Source: JAXMAO01 sp046350375 (GTDB taxonomy: Bacteria > Planctomycetota > Phycisphaerae > UBA1845 > UTPLA1). From it: a DNA stretch of 64,000 bases. Every line of letters starts with the position of its first letter. Within the stretch, counting starts at the first letter, position 1. The stretch is taken from the NCBI GenBank assembly GCA_046350375.1, contig JAXMAO010000011.1, positions 62,001 through 126,000 of the forward strand. The letters run 5' to 3'. Positions 25,241-35,039 of this stretch are shown one piece after another. The notes beneath the pieces are model-generated. The model had not been told where the DNA came from. It ran no database searches and saw only the letters and a program-made list of their open reading frames with translations. A program made the position numbers and the translations under genes.

Positions 25241-26872
25241 TCAACCGGGCCCGCGGCCCGCAAGCGCCGCACTGACTCCGCCGGCCGCGCCAAGCATCCG
25301 CCGTGCCAGCAGCAGGCTGGCCAGCGACACGACGACCACCCAAACCGTCAACCCAGCCGCGATCCAATCCAGCGGTACTATTTCCGCGGCCGAGAGCCAT
25401 CTGTTTGACATGACAATCGTGCCGGGCGCAACGCTGCAATACGCAAATGCGCCCACAGCAAAAGCGCCGACCAGACCGGCCGACGCGCGATTGCCAATCC
25501 ACGCCCAGTGCGGCAGCTGTGCGTCGCAGGCCATCTCCACCGCGTGCATCAGCCCCCGGATCGCCCAGACCTGGCACAGCGCCAGCGCGCCGTAAAGAAG
25601 ATACTCGACGCCGTCGGGCGGTGAGATCGCGCCCAGTGAATCGCTGACCCCCAGGATGCACACTATTCCAATGGGCGCCGCCAGCGCAATCCGCGCACCG
25701 CGCCGCCAGACCACGCCGCGCAGCGTGACCCGCCCGGCGCAGGCGCGGCTGACTGCGCTCAACTCGCAAGCCAGCAACACCGATGCAATCGACAGCAGCG
25801 ACACTCCGTCGCTGCGATGCCAGATGACGCCCAGGATTCGCCTGTCACGCGCGAACAGCACCAGGGCGGTCGCTACCGCGGCGAGCAGGCCGACCAGAAC
25901 CAACATTGGCGCCAAGTGCGCATGCAATGCCGACCGCACTTCCGCCCGCGCCTCGGGCGAGGGTGGGTTCGGCTCGCCCCGAGCCCCCAGCCGCTCAGCC
26001 AGCGTCAACATCGCGACCAGCGCCCCCAGCAGCGCGAGCGTTTCGGCGGCAGACGACAGTTCCCAGAGTCCGTTTGGGCGTCCCGCCACGAACCACGAGG
26101 CCAACGGTGTCAGAAACACTCCAGCCACGCAAAGCCCCATGCCCGCCGCCAGGCACACCAGTTCAAACGTGGCGATCCACGCCGATTGAAAGCGTGGCGC
26201 GACCTTCGCCCGTCCCGCCGAGACAATCGTGTGCATCAGCAGGACGCACCAGATCGCCAGCCAGTAGCTCAGCGCGTGCGTCAGCCACCGAGCGCGCAGC
26301 ATGTACTCCGCGTAGCTCGCGGGGAGATGGCCCGCTTGAACAAGAAATTCCAGATCATCCAGCGACCCCAGTTGGCGCCGGGCGTTGGTGCCCGCAATGG
26401 TGCCATACCCGACGGCCGTCGCCACCGAGACCAGCCACAGTCCCAGCGCGACTCGCTGAACCAGCCGCAGCGCACCGATCTGCGAGCTTGTATGCCCGAT
26501 GGCTCGGCAGCGCCGCAGGAACAGCCCGATCGAAAGCAGCGGAAGCAGCATCGAGCACAGCAGCAGCTCCAGCGACAGCACGAGCAGATCCGCCGGAAGA
26601 CCAACGCGGTTCTCCCGACCGCTCGCATTGCGCAGCACCAGCCGCGACACCCCAACCGCGAACAGCGCCCAGAAGCTGATCCACGCCAGCCGGATCATCC
26701 GCGGCGACGGCTCGCTCGACTCCAGCCCCAGCTCACGCCGTGCCCGCAGCGTCGTCGCGACCAGCGCCGCGCACTCCGGACAACGCCCCGCTTCGTTCAG
26801 TCCGCGCAGGTCGTATCCGCATCGCCCGCACGGGCACGCCGCCGCGTCATCACTGGCTGGAATCGCGCCCAT
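25241..26872 (-). CDS. Polytopic membrane protein with N-terminal zinc ribbon
   Basis: A 543-residue protein. Residues 12-37 carry a zinc ribbon, CPCGRCGYDLRGL followed by CPEC, a module typically found at the N terminus of planctomycete membrane proteins. About eleven hydrophobic helices follow (residues about 60-535), with hydrophilic loops containing several Arg. No transporter or enzyme signature is visible. The zinc ribbon should be cytoplasmic and may bind a partner. Codon use is somewhat less G+C-rich than that of the neighbouring fumarase. It stands alone; the fumC gene on the same strand lies upstream of it in transcription order. Function unknown. Confidence 0.82.
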   Translation of the reverse strand: MGAIPASDDAAACPCGRCGYDLRGLNEAGRCPECAALVATTLRARRELGLESSEPSPRMIRLAWISFWALFAVGVSRLVLRNASGRENRVGLPADLLVLSLELLLCSMLLPLLSIGLFLRRCRAIGHTSSQIGALRLVQRVALGLWLVSVATAVGYGTIAGTNARRQLGSLDDLEFLVQAGHLPASYAEYMLRARWLTHALSYWLAIWCVLLMHTIVSAGRAKVAPRFQSAWIATFELVCLAAGMGLCVAGVFLTPLASWFVAGRPNGLWELSSAAETLALLGALVAMLTLAERLGARGEPNPPSPEARAEVRSALHAHLAPMLVLVGLLAAVATALVLFARDRRILGVIWHRSDGVSLLSIASVLLACELSAVSRACAGRVTLRGVVWRRGARIALAAPIGIVCILGVSDSLGAISPPDGVEYLLYGALALCQVWAIRGLMHAVEMACDAQLPHWAWIGNRASAGLVGAFAVGAFAYCSVAPGTIVMSNRWLSAAEIVPLDWIAAGLTVWVVVVSLASLLLARRMLGAAGGVSAALAGRGPG

Positions 26873-26898
26873 TCACGACCGGGCGTTCGCCGCCGCTC

Positions 26899-28320
<1,422 letters not shown>

Positions 28321-28393
28321 GTCAGACCTCCCTTTCCACGGGTAGACTAGTTCACCGTTCCGCGCCTGGCGACGCGCCCGCACGCGCCGCCGT

Positions 28394-29578
28394 TCACAGC
28401 CGGATCACCCGCGGCGACGCCGCCGAAAACCGCTCCAGCCGGCTCCGCTCCACCTCCACCCCCCAGCCCGGCCCGCTCGGCGCCGCCCCGCGACCGCCAT
28501 AGCCGAACCGCACCGGCCGCCGCGTCACGTCGCCGCGCAGCAGAAGTTTCCCGAAGCTGCCTTCGGCGAAGCGCACCTCGGGCACCAGGTGCAGAAACCA
28601 TCGGCCGGCCGCCGACAGCACGCTCGTCTCGCCCACCATGCAGCCGAGCTGGCACCAGATGCCGTGCCGCGCCGCGCGCCGCGCCAGCCGGATCGACGGC
28701 AGCAGTCCGCCGTTCTTGCTCAGCCGCACGTTGAACGCCCGCGCCGCGCCCAGTTCGATCAGCCGATCGGCGTCCTCCGGCGTCACCAGCGACTCGTCCG
28801 CCATCAGGCAGACCGCCGCAGCGCCGATCTCCGCCCACTCCGCCTCGGCGCCGCGCGGCAGCGGCTGCTCGATGCTCTCGATCGGCAGCCCGCGCCACGC
28901 CTCGATCCGCGCCCGCGCCGTGCTGGCCGTCCAGCCGCCGTTGGCGTCCAGCCGCAGCGTCAGCGCCATCGACCGCAGGCCGCGCTCGAGCGCCGCCGCC
29001 GCCGCCCGCAGCCGCGCGTCGTCGCCCGCGTCGCCGACCTTGAGCTTGAAGTCGCGCAGTCCGTAGCAGCGCATCATCCGCAGCGAGCGCCGCACCTGGC
29101 CCGGCGCGCTCCCGCCGATCACGCCGCTGTAGCGCACCTTCTCCAGGCTGCCGGGCGGCCCGAGCTGCGGCAGGTCGAGCCAGCCCGCCGCCGCCGCCAC
29201 CGAACGCCCGAATCCCCGGCTGAAGGCGTCGATCAGTCCCAGCTCCACCCCCGCCCGCGCGGCGCAGCAGCCCGTGCCGTCGCGGTCGAAGTAGGGCAGC
29301 CGGTCGATTCGCTCCAGCGCCTCGGGGAACGATTCGCCGCGCACCTCGGCCAGCTCCCCCGGCCACTCCTCGGCGATCACGCGCGTCGCCGACTCCATCG
29401 TCTCGCCCGACACGTACGGGCGCGGATGCGTCTCGCCCCAGCCGACCGTCCCGTCCGACAGCTCCACGGCCACCATCAGCGGCTCTGAGACGTTGCGGCT
29501 CGACGCCGCGTGCTCGAACCGCCGGCGCATCGGAATCGCCAGCCGCCACAGCGTCACGCTTCGCACGCACAGCGCCAT
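28394..29578 (-). CDS. Enolase-superfamily (muconate-lactonising/dipeptide-epimerase-like) enzyme
   Basis: A 394-residue member of the muconate lactonising enzyme subgroup. The catalytic set is visible: K178/K180 in RDFKLKVG, metal ligands D211 (LRLDANGGW), E237 (IESIEQPLP) and D261 (LMADES), and K288 (FNVRLSKNGG). With paired lysines on both barrel faces, proton abstraction and 1,1-proton transfer (epimerisation) or syn-elimination is expected. The pattern is closest to L-Ala-D/L-Glu-type dipeptide epimerases or o-succinylbenzoate synthase; specificity cannot be told. It could take part in murein-peptide recycling. No ribosome site is obvious before ATG 29578. It diverges from the OPA transporter. 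Confidence 0.85.
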   Translation of the reverse strand: MALCVRSVTLWRLAIPMRRRFEHAASSRNVSEPLMVAVELSDGTVGWGETHPRPYVSGETMESATRVIAEEWPGELAEVRGESFPEALERIDRLPYFDRDGTGCCAARAGVELGLIDAFSRGFGRSVAAAAGWLDLPQLGPPGSLEKVRYSGVIGGSAPGQVRRSLRMMRCYGLRDFKLKVGDAGDDARLRAAAAALERGLRSMALTLRLDANGGWTASTARARIEAWRGLPIESIEQPLPRGAEAEWAEIGAAAVCLMADESLVTPEDADRLIELGAARAFNVRLSKNGGLLPSIRLARRAARHGIWCQLGCMVGETSVLSAAGRWFLHLVPEVRFAEGSFGKLLLRGDVTRRPVRFGYGGRGAAPSGPGWGVEVERSRLERFSAASPRVIRL

Positions 29579-29703
29579 CCGCGGCGATTCTACAGACGCC
29601 GTGCCCCGCGTGCGTCGCCACCGCGTCCGCGGCGCGGCGCGATTGCCGCCCGCCGATCCACGCGGTATATCACCTGCCCCATACGACCCTGAGGCGCGCC
29701 GCG

Positions 29704-31155
29704 ATGGCCCACCAGCCGGAATCTCTCCAGTCGCGATCTGCCGATCTGCCCCCCGGCTTCCGTCTCCGCCGCGGCCGAAACTGGTTCTTCCTCGGCCTCA
29801 CCTACGCCTCCTACTATCTGGGTCGATACAACCTCAGCCCGGTCGCCCCCGAACTCAAGGCCGAGCTCAATCTGACCAACGCCGACTACGGCTGGATCCA
29901 GTCCGGCCGCGACGGCGCGTATGCCGTCGGCCAGATGATCAACGGCCTGTTCACCGACCGCATCGGCGGCCGCCAGGCCATGTCGATCGGCGCGGTCGCC
30001 ACCATCATTCTCAACCTCGCCTTCGGCCTGGCGTCGCGCGGCCATCCCGGCGTCGCCACGCTCGGCCTGCTCATCGCCATCCGCTCCTTCGACGGCTACA
30101 TGCAGGCCTTCGGCGCGCCGGGCATGATCAAGATCAACACCGCCTGGTTCCGCCGCCGCGAGCGCGGCGGGTTCGCCGGCATCTTCGGCTTCATGATCAA
30201 CCTCGGCGCCGCCGGCGCCGGAAAGCTCGCCGAGCTCGTCTCCACCGGTTTCACCATTCCGCTGCTGTTCACCGCGATGATCGTGCCGGCCAACTGGCGC
30301 TACGTCTTCTTCATCCCGCCGATCGTCATCGCGGTCGTCGTCCTGCTGATGAACCTGTTGGTCCGCAACACCCCCGAGGAAGCCGGCTACACCATCGCGC
30401 ACGACGACGATCCGCCCGGCGACCCGAACGAAAGGGTCCGCCTCTCCGCCGTCCTCGCCAAGATCGCCTCGCAACCCACCGTCTGGATCGTCGCCGTCGC
30501 CTACTTCTGCACCGGCTTCGTCCGCCGCGCCATCGAATCCTGGTGGTCGCTTTACCTCGACGGCACCTGGCACGCCGGGAAGACCTCCACGCTCTATTCG
30601 CTGCTCGCCTACGGCCTGCCCTTCACCGCGTCGCTTGGCTCGCTCATCTCCGGATACATCTCCGACCTCTTTTTCCGCAGCCGCCGCGCACCGGTCGCCG
30701 CCATTCTCTACCTGGCGCAGACCGCCCTGTGCCTGGTCGCGCTCGGCATGCGGCATGGCGGCACGCCCCAGTCCGGCGCGCTCGCCGTCACGGTCGTCAT
30801 CCTCATCGCCATGATGTGCAACTCGACCCACTCCATCCTCGGCACCGCCGCCGCCATGGACCTCGGCGGCCGAAAAATGGCCGGCTGCTCATCCGGCATC
30901 ATCGATTCGTTCCAGTACTACGGCGCCCTGATCTCCGGCGGCGTGCTCGGACTGATCTTCGACTGGGTCGGCCGCGGCCAGACCGCCCTCGCCGCGACCT
31001 CGGCCCCCACCACGGCGACCGCCGCCGCCAACAAGCTGACTCAGGTCGATCCGCGCGTCTGGTTCGGCTCGATGCTGCCGTTCGGCCTGCTGGGGGCCAG
31101 CCTGATGATCTACCTGTGGATCAAGCACCGCGGCAGCGACACCCGCGGGGCCTGA
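29704..31155 (+). CDS. MFS transporter, organophosphate:phosphate antiporter (OPA) type
   Basis: A 483-residue twelve-helix transporter. The N-terminal signature YASYYLGRYNLSPVAPEL is that of the OPA family (GlpT/UhpT-like), and the first cytoplasmic loop region DRIGGRQAM matches the MFS loop. OPA members exchange sugar or glycerol phosphates for inorganic phosphate across the inner membrane. A Thr/Ala-rich insertion (residues about 430-443) lies before the last helix. The actual substrate cannot be assigned. The divergent enolase-superfamily gene starts about 125 bases away; the next plus-strand gene is 159 bases downstream. Confidence 0.85.
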   Translation: MAHQPESLQSRSADLPPGFRLRRGRNWFFLGLTYASYYLGRYNLSPVAPELKAELNLTNADYGWIQSGRDGAYAVGQMINGLFTDRIGGRQAMSIGAVATIILNLAFGLASRGHPGVATLGLLIAIRSFDGYMQAFGAPGMIKINTAWFRRRERGGFAGIFGFMINLGAAGAGKLAELVSTGFTIPLLFTAMIVPANWRYVFFIPPIVIAVVVLLMNLLVRNTPEEAGYTIAHDDDPPGDPNERVRLSAVLAKIASQPTVWIVAVAYFCTGFVRRAIESWWSLYLDGTWHAGKTSTLYSLLAYGLPFTASLGSLISGYISDLFFRSRRAPVAAILYLAQTALCLVALGMRHGGTPQSGALAVTVVILIAMMCNSTHSILGTAAAMDLGGRKMAGCSSGIIDSFQYYGALISGGVLGLIFDWVGRGQTALAATSAPTTATAAANKLTQVDPRVWFGSMLPFGLLGASLMIYLWIKHRGSDTRGA

Positions 31156-31188
31156 CCGGCGGCCGGGTTTCCGCGACCGACCGTGGAA

Positions 31189-31202
31189 CGTAAGTAATTA
31201 CG
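31189..31202. promoter_or_regulatory. AT-rich palindrome upstream of the Tat-epimerase gene
   Basis: CGTAAGTAATTACG holds the inverted repeat CGTAA/TTACG with the inner palindrome GTAATTAC, inside an AT-rich island (about 31187-31216) in very G+C-rich DNA. It is 112 bases before ATG 31315 and just after the transporter stop. A regulator site or part of a promoter is possible; no paired -35/-10 was convincing. Confidence 0.25.
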
Positions 31203-31314
31203 AATTTTCCGCAAAAGCGCCGCCGGGCCTCGCCGTTCCGCTCTGTCAGGCACGGCGGCGCGCCCCCCGGCCCGGACCCCGGCGGGCCCGGGTGCCTGAT
31301 TCCGGAGCTTTCTC

Positions 31315-32505
31315 ATGTCTCATTCCCGACGCGGATTCATGCGCTGGACGGCGGCTGCCTCGGCCGCGACCGTCCTCGGACCCCTCGACCGCACCCTGCG
31401 CGCCGGCGACCCGGCTGCCGACAGCCGCCCGTCCACCCGGCCCGGCCCCGCGCCGCGGCCGCTCAAGCTGCTGATCCTCGGCGGCACCGGCTTCCTGGGT
31501 CCGCACACCGTGGAGGCCGCCCGCGCCCGCGGTCACACCCTGACGCTTTTCAACCGCGGCAAGACCAACCCCCAGCTCTTCCCCGACATCGAAAAGCTCC
31601 ACGGCAACCGTGACGGCGACCTCAAGGCCCTTCAAGGGCGCACCTGGGACGCCGTGGTGGACAACTCCGGCTACGTCCCGCGGGTCGTCCGCGCCTCGGC
31701 CGAGCTGCTCGCCAGAAACGTCCGGCAGTATGTCTTCATCTCCACCATGTCGGTCTACAGCGATCTGGCCAAGCTCAACCAGGACGAGACCGCGCCGGTC
31801 GGGAAGATCGCCGACGAGAAGTTCGAGAAGATCACCGCCGAGTCCTACGGCCCGCTCAAGGCGCTCTGCGAGCAGGCCGCCGAGAAGGCCCTGCCCGGCC
31901 GGACGCTCAACATCCGCCCCGGGCTGATCGTCGGCCCCGGCGATCCATCCGATCGATTCACCTATTGGCCGGTGCGGGTCGATCGCGGCGGCGAAGTGCT
32001 GGCCCCGGGCGCGGCGGCCGACCCGGTCAGCTACATCGACGTCCGCGACCTGGCCGAGTTCATCGTGCACGCGGTCGAGACCGGCTTTCACGGCGTCTGC
32101 AACGCGGTCGGCCCGGCCGACGGCCACATCACCATGGGCGCCCTGCTGGCCGCCTGCCAGGCCGCGGCGCCCAAGCCCGCCACGCTCACCTGGGTCGAGA
32201 CTGAGTTCCTCGCCGCGCAGTCGGTGCAGGCCTGGTCGGACATGCCGGTGTGGCTACCGTCCACCGGCGAGACGGCCGGCTTCGCGTCCTATTCCAATCG
32301 CCGCGCCACGCAGGCCGGGCTGAAGTTCCGGCCGGTCGAAGCAACCGTCCGCGACACGCTTGCCTGGTTCAAGGCCCAGCCCGAGGCGCGCCGCGCGAAG
32401 CTTCGCGCCGGAATCGACGCCGCGCGCGAAACCAAGGTGCTCGCCGCCTGGCACTCCCGCGCGACCGCGACGCCGGGCGAAAAGCCCAAGGCCGGCAAGG
32501 AATGA
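31315..32505 (+). CDS. Tat-exported NAD-dependent epimerase/dehydratase family protein
   Basis: A 396-residue protein with a twin-arginine signal (SRRGFMRWTAAASAATV; R5-R6) followed by an extended-SDR domain: nucleotide motif LILGGTGFLG (56-62), T144/S143 in FISTMSVYS, and the Y178-x3-K182 pair. Export by Tat implies folding with its cofactor in the cytoplasm before transport, as for the many Tat-exported oxidoreductases of planctomycetes. The substrate is probably a sugar or nucleotide-sugar-like molecule; unknown. GGAG sits 8 bases before the ATG. Its stop overlaps the ATG of the next gene (ATGA), coupling it to an NTP/NDP-carrier-like transporter. Confidence 0.88.
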   Translation: MSHSRRGFMRWTAAASAATVLGPLDRTLRAGDPAADSRPSTRPGPAPRPLKLLILGGTGFLGPHTVEAARARGHTLTLFNRGKTNPQLFPDIEKLHGNRDGDLKALQGRTWDAVVDNSGYVPRVVRASAELLARNVRQYVFISTMSVYSDLAKLNQDETAPVGKIADEKFEKITAESYGPLKALCEQAAEKALPGRTLNIRPGLIVGPGDPSDRFTYWPVRVDRGGEVLAPGAAADPVSYIDVRDLAEFIVHAVETGFHGVCNAVGPADGHITMGALLAACQAAAPKPATLTWVETEFLAAQSVQAWSDMPVWLPSTGETAGFASYSNRRATQAGLKFRPVEATVRDTLAWFKAQPEARRAKLRAGIDAARETKVLAAWHSRATATPGEKPKAGKE

Positions 32506-33920
32506 CCGCCCGCGCGTCGCGCTGGATGGAGCACCGCTTCGCCGAGCGCGTCGCGCCGGCGGAGCGCGCCCCGGTCGCCTGGGCGGCGCTCTACGGCTTC
32601 TGCCTGATGGCGGGCTACTACATCCTGCGCTCGGTCCGCGAAGAGATGGGCGTGCAGTCCGGCCTGCGCAAGCTGCCGTGGCTCTTCACCGCCACCTGGG
32701 TCACCACCCTGGTCGCCAACCCGCTCTACGCGATCTGGATCGGCCGCGTCACGCGCCATTCCATCATCGCCGGGGTGAATCGCTTCTTCGCGCTCAACGT
32801 GCTTGCCTTCCTGGCCGGATTTGCGCTGCTGCCGCCGCGCGGCGATCTGGTCGTCGCCCGCGTGTTCTTCGTCTGGCTGACGGTGTTCGTGCTGTTCGCC
32901 GTGTCGGCTTTCTGGGGACTGATGGTCGACCTGTTCACTACTTCCCAGGGTCGCCGCCTGTTCGGACTGATCTCCGCCGGCAGCACGGCCGGAGCGATCG
33001 CCGGATCGGCCGCCACGGCGGTGCTCGCCCGGCACGTCGGCCCGGTCTGGATGCTGGCGCCCGCGGCGCTGCTGCTCGAGCTGGCGGCCCGCTGCGTCGG
33101 CCGCATCGTCCGCGCGACGCCCGCGCCGTGCGAGTCGGGCACGACGCCGGTGCCGCCGGCCGCCGACGGGCCACCCACGCCCGGGGCGTCGGTCGTATCG
33201 CTGCCATACGCGCGCTCCGTCGCGCCGCACGCCCGCGCCGCCGACCTCGAGCTGCGTCACGGCGGTGCGTTCGCCGGTATGCAGCGGACGTTGTCGTCGC
33301 GCTATCTCCTCTTCATCGCCGCCTACATCCTGCTCTATGCAATCACCAGCACCTACGCCTACTCCGAGCAGCTCCGGCTGGTCAACGCATGGGTGCATGA
33401 CTCCGGCCGGAGAACGGCGCTCTTCGCGCGAATCGACCTGTTCGCCAACGTCGGCGCGGTGCTTGTGCAGGCGCTGCTGACCGCGCCGCTGCTGGCGACG
33501 CTGGGCGTCGGGTTGTCGCTGCTGCTGATGCCGCTGTTCACGGCGGGCGGATTCGTCGCGCTCGTCGCGGCGCCCGGGCTCGGCGTGCTCTTCTGGTTTC
33601 AGGCGCTGCGCCGCGCGCTGGACTTTGCCGTCGCCAAGCCGGCCCGCGAGCTGCTGTTCACCGTCGTGCCGCGGGTCGACAAGTACAAGGCCAAGGGCTT
33701 CATCGACACCTTCGTCTATCGCTCGGCCGACGCCATCGGCGCTTGGATGTACGCACTGCTGCCGCTGCGCGACGGCGCGCCGCACGGCCTGCTGACGCAT
33801 GTCCTGCCGATCTCGGCCGCATGGGGAGCGGTCTGCGTGTGGCTCGGCCGGCGCCATCTCCGCACGGCGGGGGCGAAATCGGCCCGGCCGCAGAACCTCG
33901 CAGCCGCCGTAACCAACTGA
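32502..33920 (+). CDS. NTP/NDP exchange transporter-like membrane protein
   Basis: A 472-residue protein with about twelve hydrophobic helices. The first helix region, LMAGYYILRSVREEMGVQSG, and the later FAVAKPARELLFTVV resemble the ATP/ADP-translocase-like (Npt/Tlc) carriers known from obligate intracellular bacteria but also found in free-living ones, where their substrate is mostly unknown. The central loop (residues about 205-250) is long, Pro/Ala-rich and hydrophilic. ATG 32502 overlaps the stop of the Tat-epimerase gene by 4 bases, so the two are translationally coupled. A function in nucleotide exchange is inferred only from family resemblance. Confidence 0.75.
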   Translation: MTARASRWMEHRFAERVAPAERAPVAWAALYGFCLMAGYYILRSVREEMGVQSGLRKLPWLFTATWVTTLVANPLYAIWIGRVTRHSIIAGVNRFFALNVLAFLAGFALLPPRGDLVVARVFFVWLTVFVLFAVSAFWGLMVDLFTTSQGRRLFGLISAGSTAGAIAGSAATAVLARHVGPVWMLAPAALLLELAARCVGRIVRATPAPCESGTTPVPPAADGPPTPGASVVSLPYARSVAPHARAADLELRHGGAFAGMQRTLSSRYLLFIAAYILLYAITSTYAYSEQLRLVNAWVHDSGRRTALFARIDLFANVGAVLVQALLTAPLLATLGVGLSLLLMPLFTAGGFVALVAAPGLGVLFWFQALRRALDFAVAKPARELLFTVVPRVDKYKAKGFIDTFVYRSADAIGAWMYALLPLRDGAPHGLLTHVLPISAAWGAVCVWLGRRHLRTAGAKSARPQNLAAAVTN

Positions 33921-33985
33921 CAGGGCGAGAGTTGCGGCCGATCTCCTGCCCGGGCGCACGGTCCGCCGATCAGTTTTTTTTCGGA

Positions 33986-34014
33986 TGGACGCGTACGCCG
34001 TTGCATGCTAGACT
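33986..34014 (+). promoter_or_regulatory. Candidate promoter of the RRM gene
   Basis: TGGACG (33986-33991), then a 17-base spacer, then TAGACT (34009-34014) preceded by TG one base away (extended -10). If it is used, the mRNA would carry a leader of about 175 bases before the RRM start, long for a 121-residue protein and typical of cold- or RNA-regulated leaders. Confidence 0.4.
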
Positions 34015-34195
34015 GTAATCTGGTTGGTCAGTCGAAAGAGTCCGGTTCGTGGTCAGTCTGTATTGTCAGCCCGTCCATTACCGTCCGCTTTGCCTGCCTA
34101 CCTTCCTCGGCCGGAATGTCGGCCGCTTTCGCTTGCGACCCGGAAAGTGATGTGCATTGGGGTCGCCATTGCCCTCTTTTTTTCAGGAGTGTTCC

Positions 34196-34561
34196 ATGGG
34201 CAAGAAACTGTATGTCGGTAACCTTCCGTACTCGGTGAGCAGCTCGGACCTCGAGCAGTTGTTCTCGGCGCACGGACAGGTCACCAGCGCGCAGGTCATC
34301 TCGGATCGGCTGACGGGCCAGAGCAAGGGCTTTGGCTTCGTCGAAATGGCATCCGACGAGGACGCGCAGAAGGCCATCACGGCCATGAACGGTCAGACCC
34401 GTGACGGGCGGGCCCTGACGGTCAACGAGGCGCGGCCGCGCGAGGAGCGGCCGGGCGGCTTCGGCGGTGGTGGCGGCGGTCGCCGGTTCGGCGGCAGCGG
34501 CGGCGGTGGCGGGGGTGGTCGCGGCGGCCCGGGTGGCGGTCGCGGCGGAAACCGCTACTAA
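34196..34561 (+). CDS. RRM-type RNA-binding protein with glycine-rich tail
   Basis: A 121-residue protein with a single RNA recognition motif: RNP2 LYVGNL (5-10) and RNP1 KGFGFVEM (44-51). Residues 87-121 are a Gly/Arg-rich tail. The architecture is that of bacterial and plant glycine-rich RNA-binding proteins, which bind single-stranded RNA and are often cold-induced. A very good ribosome site (CAGGAG, 7 bases before ATG 34196) suggests high expression. The upstream leader may be regulatory, and a strong terminator follows at 34590. It forms a monocistronic unit. Confidence 0.93.
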   Translation: MGKKLYVGNLPYSVSSSDLEQLFSAHGQVTSAQVISDRLTGQSKGFGFVEMASDEDAQKAITAMNGQTRDGRALTVNEARPREERPGGFGGGGGGRRFGGSGGGGGGGRGGPGGGRGGNRY

Positions 34562-34589
34562 CCGCGTCAGACTTCTCGATGCAAACCAG

Positions 34590-34626
34590 CGGCCCCGGCG
34601 GTCAAACCGTCGGGGCCGTTTCATTT
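34590..34626 (+). terminator. Intrinsic terminator of the RRM gene
   Basis: CGGCCCCGGCGG (34590-34601) and CCGTCGGGGCCG (34607-34618) pair over 12 positions with one G-T wobble around the 5-base loop TCAAA; TTTCATTT follows. It lies 28 bases after the RRM stop. Confidence 0.85.
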
Positions 34627-34652
34627 CCGCGCCGCGCACTTCTCCGCGCCGG

Positions 34653-35039
34653 TTAGTGCTTGGGAATCTCGAGCTTTGCCAGCGACTGCGCCGCCTCGCG
34701 CGTGAAGCCCTTCATGCAGTCGTCGGAGCAGAAGTGCAGCTGGTAGCCGCCGAACGAGAATTCATGCTTCGCCGATCCGCCCATGGCCAGCGCGCAGCCG
34801 GGGCACTTCTCAATCACGTGGTCTGCCTTGCCATCCAGCGCGTCGGCCGCAGCCAGCTTGGCGCTGATGGCTTCATCGACGGCGCCCGCGCCGGCGGTGA
34901 CCAGCTTGGAGACGCTTGCCGCGTCGGCTGCGCCGCTTGCGGACGCCGGTGGAGGAGTCGGGGCCGACTTCTCGCAGCCGGCCAGCAGCGCGGCGCCGGC
35001 AACCGCCATCAGGAACCACTGAATCTGTTTGGGTCTCAT
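34653..35039 (-). CDS. Small lipoprotein with TRASH/YHS-like metal site
   Basis: A 128-residue lipoprotein: lipobox ALLAGC (C22), a Pro/Ala-rich linker, then a C-terminal domain with CPGC (C79, C82) and HFCSDDCMKGF (C104, C108). The four cysteines and surrounding pattern resemble the YHS/TRASH metal-binding modules that hold copper, zinc or other soft metals. It would be anchored in the periplasm or outer membrane. Its ATG overlaps the stop of the LolA-like gene (ATGA). It is the last gene of a three-gene coupled operon. A role in metal sensing or delivery is inference. Confidence 0.82.
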   Translation of the reverse strand: MRPKQIQWFLMAVAGAALLAGCEKSAPTPPPASASGAADAASVSKLVTAGAGAVDEAISAKLAAADALDGKADHVIEKCPGCALAMGGSAKHEFSFGGYQLHFCSDDCMKGFTREAAQSLAKLEIPKH

